Position numbers and translations under genes: made by a program. This document shows, in pieces, positions 7,539 to 10,562 of a DNA stretch of 10,562 bases. Source of the stretch: Halieaceae bacterium (GTDB lineage: Bacteria; Pseudomonadota; Gammaproteobacteria; Pseudomonadales; Halieaceae); assembly GCA_018666055.1 (NCBI GenBank), contig JABJAS010000024.1, positions 1 through 10,562 of the forward strand, written 5' to 3'. The notes beneath the pieces were generated by a model. That model made no database searches and was not told where the DNA came from. It saw only the letters and a list, made by a program, of their open reading frames with translations. Positions within the stretch are counted from its first letter, which is position 1; every line of letters starts with the position of its first letter.

Positions 7539-8798
7539 ATGACGCGACGCAATTTATTTTATGCCCAATCAGGGGGAGTCACCCCGGTCATCAACGCCTC
7601 AGCCGCCGCTGTCATTCAAGCAGCGAGGGAGCATCCCAAACGCATTGGCAAAGTCTTTGCGGGGCAAAATGGCATTCTAGGCGCACTGCAAGAAAATCTG
7701 ATCGATACGTCGTGCGAAACCCCTCGATCGATCGAGGGGTTAATCAGTACTCCTGGAGGCGCCTTTGGTTCTTGTCGCTATAAGTTGAAGAGCTTTGCCG
7801 AAAACCAAGCCGAATATGAGCGGCTGATCACCGTTTTTAAGGCACACAACATCGGTTATTTTTTATACAACGGGGGCGGCGACTCCGCCGATACCTGCCT
7901 TAAAGTCTCTCAGATTAGCGAGCAAATGGGCTATCCCATACAGGCAATCCACGTGCCCAAAACCATCGACAACGACCTGCCGTTGACAGACAACTGCCCA
8001 GGCTTTGGTTCCGTCGCCAAATACGTGGCCATATCAACGCGTGAGGCGGCGTTGGATATCGAATCAATGTGTGCCACATCCACTAAGGTTTTCATTCTTG
8101 AGGTCATGGGCCGACACGCTGGCTGGATTGCGGGTGCGAGCAGCCTTGCGGCGACAGAGCGAGGGGATGCCCCGCACATCATTCTCTTTCCTGAAATCGC
8201 CTTCGACCAAACAAAATTCCTCAGTAAAGTCAGCGATTGCGTCAAACGCTTTGGGTATTGCGTCGTTGTCGCCTCTGAGGGGACCAGCACCGCAGATGGC
8301 AGGTTGCTGGCTGATCAAGGAGAAACCGACGCATTTGGCCACGCTCAACTTGGTGGTTTAGCACCGTTGCTGGCCAGCATGGTGAAAGAGCACCTAGGCT
8401 ATAAGTATCACTGGGCAGTAGCCGACTACCTGCAGCGCGCCGCTCGTCATATTGCCAGTCAAACCGATGTCGATCAGGCCATGGCACTGGGCCGAGCGGC
8501 AGTCGAGCTTGCCTTAGAAGGTGCAAACGCCATCATGCCCACCATCGAGCGAAAACCGGGCAAACAATACCGGTGGCGCATTGGCACCGCGCCACTGCAT
8601 CGTGTCGCTAATCGAGAGAAGAAAATGCCCCGCCGATTCATATCAAAAGATGGGTTTGCCGTCACTGCAGCGGGCAAAGCCTATTTTGAACCGCTGATCG
8701 CCGGCGAAGCTTACCCTGACTATCACCGCGGCATGCCACGCTACACACGTTTAAAGAAAGTATTGGTGCGCAAACGCTGCACCCCTTGGCAGAAGTAG
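7539..8798 (+). CDS. pfp: 6-phosphofructokinase, pyrophosphate-dependent type
   Basis: 419 residues. The enzyme phosphorylates fructose 6-phosphate to fructose 1,6-bisphosphate with PPi, and is reversible, so it can serve both glycolysis and gluconeogenesis. Family motifs are YAQSGGVT near the N-terminus, TPGGAFGSCRYK (71-82), YNGGGDSADT (110-119), VPKTIDNDLP (139-148) with D144 as catalytic base region, PGFGSVAKY, and EVMGRHAGWIA (188-198). Lysine 141 before TIDND, together with Asp 115 in the GGxDS loop, is the established signature of PPi rather than ATP use (ATP enzymes have glycine at both places). The protein resembles the PPi-PFK group known from methanotrophs and other environmental proteobacteria. 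The ATG at 7539 gives the family's usual N-terminus, but no Shine-Dalgarno sequence precedes it. It stands alone, divergent from mpl and convergent with the M15 peptidase gene. Confidence 0.93.
   Translation: MTRRNLFYAQSGGVTPVINASAAAVIQAAREHPKRIGKVFAGQNGILGALQENLIDTSCETPRSIEGLISTPGGAFGSCRYKLKSFAENQAEYERLITVFKAHNIGYFLYNGGGDSADTCLKVSQISEQMGYPIQAIHVPKTIDNDLPLTDNCPGFGSVAKYVAISTREAALDIESMCATSTKVFILEVMGRHAGWIAGASSLAATERGDAPHIILFPEIAFDQTKFLSKVSDCVKRFGYCVVVASEGTSTADGRLLADQGETDAFGHAQLGGLAPLLASMVKEHLGYKYHWAVADYLQRAARHIASQTDVDQAMALGRAAVELALEGANAIMPTIERKPGKQYRWRIGTAPLHRVANREKKMPRRFISKDGFAVTAAGKAYFEPLIAGEAYPDYHRGMPRYTRLKKVLVRKRCTPWQK
7718..7741. repeat. 24-base perfect palindrome inside the phosphofructokinase gene
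   Basis: The left half AACCCCTCGATC is followed at once by its exact reverse complement GATCGAGGGGTT. It lies over codons 61-68 (Thr-Pro-Arg-Ser-Ile-Glu-Gly-Leu), about 180 bases into the gene and just before the conserved TPGGAFGSC motif, in a part of the family I recall as variable. It contains two overlapping CGATCG hexamers. As RNA it could fold into a hairpin with a small loop. Function is unknown and chance is possible. Confidence 0.85.
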
Positions 8799-8801
8799 CG
8801 C

Positions 8802-8838
8802 CCGAGACTACTTTTAGCGGCTCGCAACGAGCTCTCGG
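8802..8838. terminator. Compound hairpin between convergent pfp and M15 peptidase genes (possible bidirectional terminator)
   Basis: The 40-base gap between the two stop codons is almost filled by nested inverted repeats: outer CCGAGA (8802-8807) pairs with TCTCGG (8833-8838), and inner GCTCG (8820-8824), loop CAA, pairs with CGAGC (8828-8832). The position suits a shared terminator. Neither side is followed by a good T-tract, so this is not a textbook intrinsic terminator and the call is tentative. Confidence 0.35.
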
Positions 8839-9528
8839 CTAGGTCATCAAGACGTATCGCTTAAAAATAGCCTCTGCGTCCGCCTCCAACAGAGACACCA
8901 TTTGCAACGGAGCGTGACACTGACCCGATGGATCAGCATGGCCGAGCCACAGCGGAAGACATTGGCTCAGTGATAATTGCCGAAAGTAGCCCTGTGCCAG
9001 CGGTCGATAACTGATATGCCACGGTTCAGGCGCAACACCGCCGCGATCGACGTCATACGGTTTATAAAAACCTTCCGCGTTATCAGCAGAAATTTGAGCA
9101 TCCAACCAAGCCCTCATCTCAGCAAACACGCCACACGGCTGATATTCGCTGGTGAGCAGCTGTGGCGTATAGTCGTCAGTCACAGCTGAACGATCCCAAA
9201 TATCAAAATCCGTGCCCCAGTGATGCCTAGACGTGCCCGGCAACGCAGAAAAGCGCAGAATCGCAGCAAGCCAGTCAGTATCCGATAGTGCTGCGCGGTG
9301 CAGACCCACCCCCTCCTCATCCACTACGGGGCGATGACCCAGCCACTTAGCATTCACAATGTCTGATTGGCGACCGTAACTCCGGAAAGCAGAAGCTACC
9401 CGCAGATCAAACCCCGCTATCGCCGCTCGCCTACTGAGCGCAGTCAATGCATTGACTGCGCTTTGATGCGCCCACATCCCCTCCGCAAATTCACACAAGC
9501 CATCGCGAGAAAGGCCCAACACTGTCAA
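8839..9528 (-). CDS. M15-family metallopeptidase (VanY/VanX-like D,D-peptidase), no signal peptide
   Basis: 229 residues. The LAS/M15 zinc site is complete: SRHHWGTDFDI (100-110) supplies H102 and D109, and EPWHISY (168-174) supplies E168 and H171. An arginine in RVASAFRSYGRQ (43-54) matches the substrate-carboxylate arginine of VanY-type enzymes. Such enzymes cleave D-Ala-D-Ala dipeptide or the terminal D-Ala of peptidoglycan stem peptides. The N-terminus (TVLGLSRDGLCEFAEGMW) has neither a signal peptide nor a membrane helix, so the protein should be cytosolic unless the start is wrong; a soluble dipeptidase or a recycling-peptide peptidase would fit better than a periplasmic carboxypeptidase. 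The start is TTG at 9526-9528, overlapping the sfsA stop (TTGA at 9525-9528); GTG two codons later is an alternative. It is probably co-transcribed with sfsA and converges with pfp. Confidence 0.87.
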   Translation of the reverse strand: MTVLGLSRDGLCEFAEGMWAHQSAVNALTALSRRAAIAGFDLRVASAFRSYGRQSDIVNAKWLGHRPVVDEEGVGLHRAALSDTDWLAAILRFSALPGTSRHHWGTDFDIWDRSAVTDDYTPQLLTSEYQPCGVFAEMRAWLDAQISADNAEGFYKPYDVDRGGVAPEPWHISYRPLAQGYFRQLSLSQCLPLWLGHADPSGQCHAPLQMVSLLEADAEAIFKRYVLMT

Positions 9529-10244
9529 TGCGTCGAATGCGATGGGTTTTCTCCAATATCGTGTGCGCTTTGGGGATAGATGCCCTGCAGGTTGATCTCA
9601 TTCAGCAACAGATAAACCTCCAGACCCTCCGCCATCGCTTGCGCCATGCCGGCCGCGTAGGCTGGGTCAACTTGCTCGGCAGGCGCCACGCTGGTGATCG
9701 CCTCATGCATCACGCAAAACACCAGCGCGGCGCGATGCCCTCTGTGAATAGCCGCCACCAGCTCAGTCAGATGCTTACTGGCACGAGTACTGACCGCATC
9801 AGGAAACGCACCCTTCCCCCCACCAACATGCCATGTCACCGACTTGACCTCAATATAGACACCACTTCCGCTATCAACGAAAAAATCCGCCCTGGAGCGG
9901 TCAGCTAACCTCACCTCAGATTGCAGCGACGCGCCACTGGGCATCAAGTCGGGCACGAGCCCTGTCCGCAATGCTTCAGCGACGACGCGGTTCGCCATTG
10001 CCGCATGAATACAAGCCAATCCCGTCTCGGTCTGCACCAACTCCCAAGTCCATGCCAATTTACGCGCTGGTTTGGAGTGGAAGGACAACCACACCGCCGC
10101 ATCGGCCGGTTGGCAACCCGTCATGGCGCCCGTATTAGGACAGTGAGCACACACCAGCTCATTATCCTCAGCCAAGACCACATCGGCCAGGAAGCGCTTG
10201 TAACGCCGACGCAGGGTCCCCTCAGTGAGAGGCGGAAAATCCAT
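9525..10244 (-). CDS. sfsA: SfsA family DNA/RNA nuclease (sugar fermentation stimulation protein A)
   Basis: 239 residues (E. coli 234), collinear with SfsA: an N-terminal OB-like part with YKRFLADV (15-22) and CPNTGAMTGC (35-44), TWELVQTETG, then a PD-(D/E)xK nuclease core with SRADFFV (D120) and YIEVKSVT (E132, K134), followed by FPDAVSTRASKHLTEL. E. coli SfsA was first described as stimulating maltose metabolism; later structural work places it among nucleases, and its cellular role is still unclear. It is cytosolic. The ATG at 10242-10244 has AGGAGG at 10252-10257, seven bases upstream. The stop overlaps the start of the M15 peptidase gene. In E. coli sfsA is followed by dksA in the same direction; here the neighbour at 10413 runs the opposite way. 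Confidence 0.95.
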   Translation of the reverse strand: MDFPPLTEGTLRRRYKRFLADVVLAEDNELVCAHCPNTGAMTGCQPADAAVWLSFHSKPARKLAWTWELVQTETGLACIHAAMANRVVAEALRTGLVPDLMPSGASLQSEVRLADRSRADFFVDSGSGVYIEVKSVTWHVGGGKGAFPDAVSTRASKHLTELVAAIHRGHRAALVFCVMHEAITSVAPAEQVDPAYAAGMAQAMAEGLEVYLLLNEINLQGIYPQSAHDIGENPSHSTH

Positions 10245-10251
10245 AAAAACG

Positions 10252-10257
10252 CCTCCT
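10252..10257 (-). promoter_or_regulatory. Strong Shine-Dalgarno of sfsA
   Basis: CCTCCT on the plus strand is AGGAGG on the coding strand, seven bases ahead of the sfsA ATG. It supports that start and independent initiation for the first gene of the sfsA-peptidase pair. Confidence 0.8.
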
Positions 10258-10311
10258 GTCAGCGAAATGGCAGCACGCAGCCTTGCCGACGCGCCCTAAA
10301 CACTGGGCCCG

Positions 10312-10317
10312 TACAAT
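10312..10317 (+). promoter_or_regulatory. Candidate -10 element for the gene at 10413
   Basis: TACAAT matches the -10 consensus in five of six positions. The nearest -35-like hexamer, TTGCCG at 10283-10288, is 23 bases away, too far for a standard sigma-70 promoter, so an activator or another -35 would be needed. If used, the leader would be about 90 bases and would include the small inverted repeat GCACGA (10368-10373) / TCGTGC (10383-10388) shortly before the ribosome binding site. Confidence 0.25.
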
Positions 10318-10412
10318 CTGTGCTGGTACGAAGGCCTCAGATCTGGTAGTTTCCCCGCCCCAAATGCGCACGATAAAGTCTGTCGTGCTACTTTACGAGG
10401 AATCGCACCACT

Positions 10413-10562
10413 ATGGCCAGTCGCAAATCAGCCAGCGTAAAAGCCAAAGGCGCAGCACCTAAGAAAAAAGCGCCCGCCAAAAAAGCACCTGCTAAAAAGA
10501 AAGCCGTCGCTAAAAAAGCGCCCGCCAAAAAAGCACCTGCTAAAAAGAAAGCCGTCGCTAAA
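10413..10562 (+). CDS. Lys/Ala/Pro-rich N-terminal tail of a protein, possibly DksA (partial, 3' end outside window)
   Basis: The ATG at 10413 is preceded by GAGGAA (10397-10402) at a 10-base distance. The 50 codons in view begin MASRKSASVKAKGAAPKKK and then repeat the 16-residue unit KKAPAKKAPAKKKAVA twice, entering a third copy at the window edge. The tail is strongly basic and histone H1-like, so it probably binds nucleic acid or another polyanion. Two readings are open: an extended DksA, the RNA-polymerase-binding regulator of the stringent response, favoured because dksA neighbours sfsA in E. coli and Lys/Ala-rich DksA extensions occur in some marine gammaproteobacteria (from memory); or a histone-like AlgP/HctB-type protein. 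The DksA zinc finger and coiled-coil would lie beyond the window, so I give no symbol. A basic protein is certain; the family is not. Confidence 0.75.
   Translation, partial: MASRKSASVKAKGAAPKKKAPAKKAPAKKKAVAKKAPAKKAPAKKKAVAK
10464..10559 (+). repeat. Two exact tandem copies of a 48-base coding unit
   Basis: 10464-10511 and 10512-10559 are identical base for base and start with AAAAAAGCGCCCGCC. Each encodes 16 residues, and a third copy starts with AAA at 10560. Within each unit, KKAPA is itself repeated with different codons (GCG CCC GCC, then GCA CCT GCT). Identity at synonymous positions between the 48-base copies points to recent duplication or gene conversion. Confidence 0.95.

Noticed and set aside
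7931..8290. Minus-strand open frame of 119 codons inside the phosphofructokinase gene
   Set aside because: Antisense shadow of a well-conserved enzyme; no motif.
9921..10349. Plus-strand open frame of 142 codons crossing the sfsA start region
   Set aside because: It covers sfsA on the opposite strand and its promoter region; the product resembles no family I know and has the Arg/His/Gln bias of an antisense frame.
10464..10562. Possible CRISPR-like or satellite repeat at the right edge
   Set aside because: The copies are directly adjacent without spacers, keep the reading frame and encode a Lys/Ala/Pro tail, so they are a coding tandem repeat.

Overview
The window looks like a chromosomal segment of a gammaproteobacterium. 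The best evidence is the resemblance of RNase T, Mpl, SfsA and the PyrC tail to their E. coli counterparts, and the pyrC-rnt order, which is also known from Pseudomonas. A Lys/Ala-rich N-terminal tail and a pyrophosphate-type phosphofructokinase are compatible with a marine or environmental lineage, but I cannot name a genus. Coding density is very high: no gene-free stretch exceeds 300 bases, and the longest gaps are 2543-2667, 7435-7538 and 10245-10412. I saw no tRNA, rRNA, CRISPR, insertion sequence, phage gene or attachment site.

Layout. (1) 1-849, plus strand: the 3' end of pyrC (dihydroorotase) overlaps rnt (RNase T) by 4 bases. (2) 788-2542, minus strand: an amidohydrolase of the D-aminoacylase superfamily converges on rnt, and the two genes share 62 bases of coding sequence. 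(3) 7434 down to 2668, minus strand: a compact four-gene unit, mpl, then an RND/MMPL-type exporter, then a small cysteine-cluster protein of YkgJ/YeiW type, then a stand-alone LON-substrate-binding-domain protein. Each junction is a 4-base stop/start overlap, so the genes are very probably co-transcribed and translationally coupled. The amidohydrolase follows after 125 bases with its own strong Shine-Dalgarno sequence and may be read through from this unit. (4) 7539-8798, plus strand: a phosphofructokinase of the PPi-dependent type, divergent from mpl. (5) 10244 down to 8839, minus strand: sfsA and a VanY/VanX-like M15 metallopeptidase, again joined by a 4-base overlap. (6) 10413 to the window end, plus strand: the start of a gene with a repetitive Lys/Ala/Pro tail. 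Its position next to sfsA suggests DksA, but the diagnostic part lies outside the window.

Taken together this is mostly housekeeping: pyrimidine synthesis, RNA 3'-end trimming, cell-wall peptide recycling (Mpl, perhaps the M15 peptidase), glycolysis/gluconeogenesis and an exporter of unknown cargo. I found no convincing new defence or mobile system. The points most worth a second look are the coupling of Mpl to an exporter plus two small poorly understood proteins, the amidohydrolase that seems to lack two of the family's metal-site histidines, an acidic insert in the exporter, a leaderless-looking M15 peptidase behind sfsA, a 24-base perfect palindrome inside the phosphofructokinase gene, and an exact 48-base coding repeat at the right edge.
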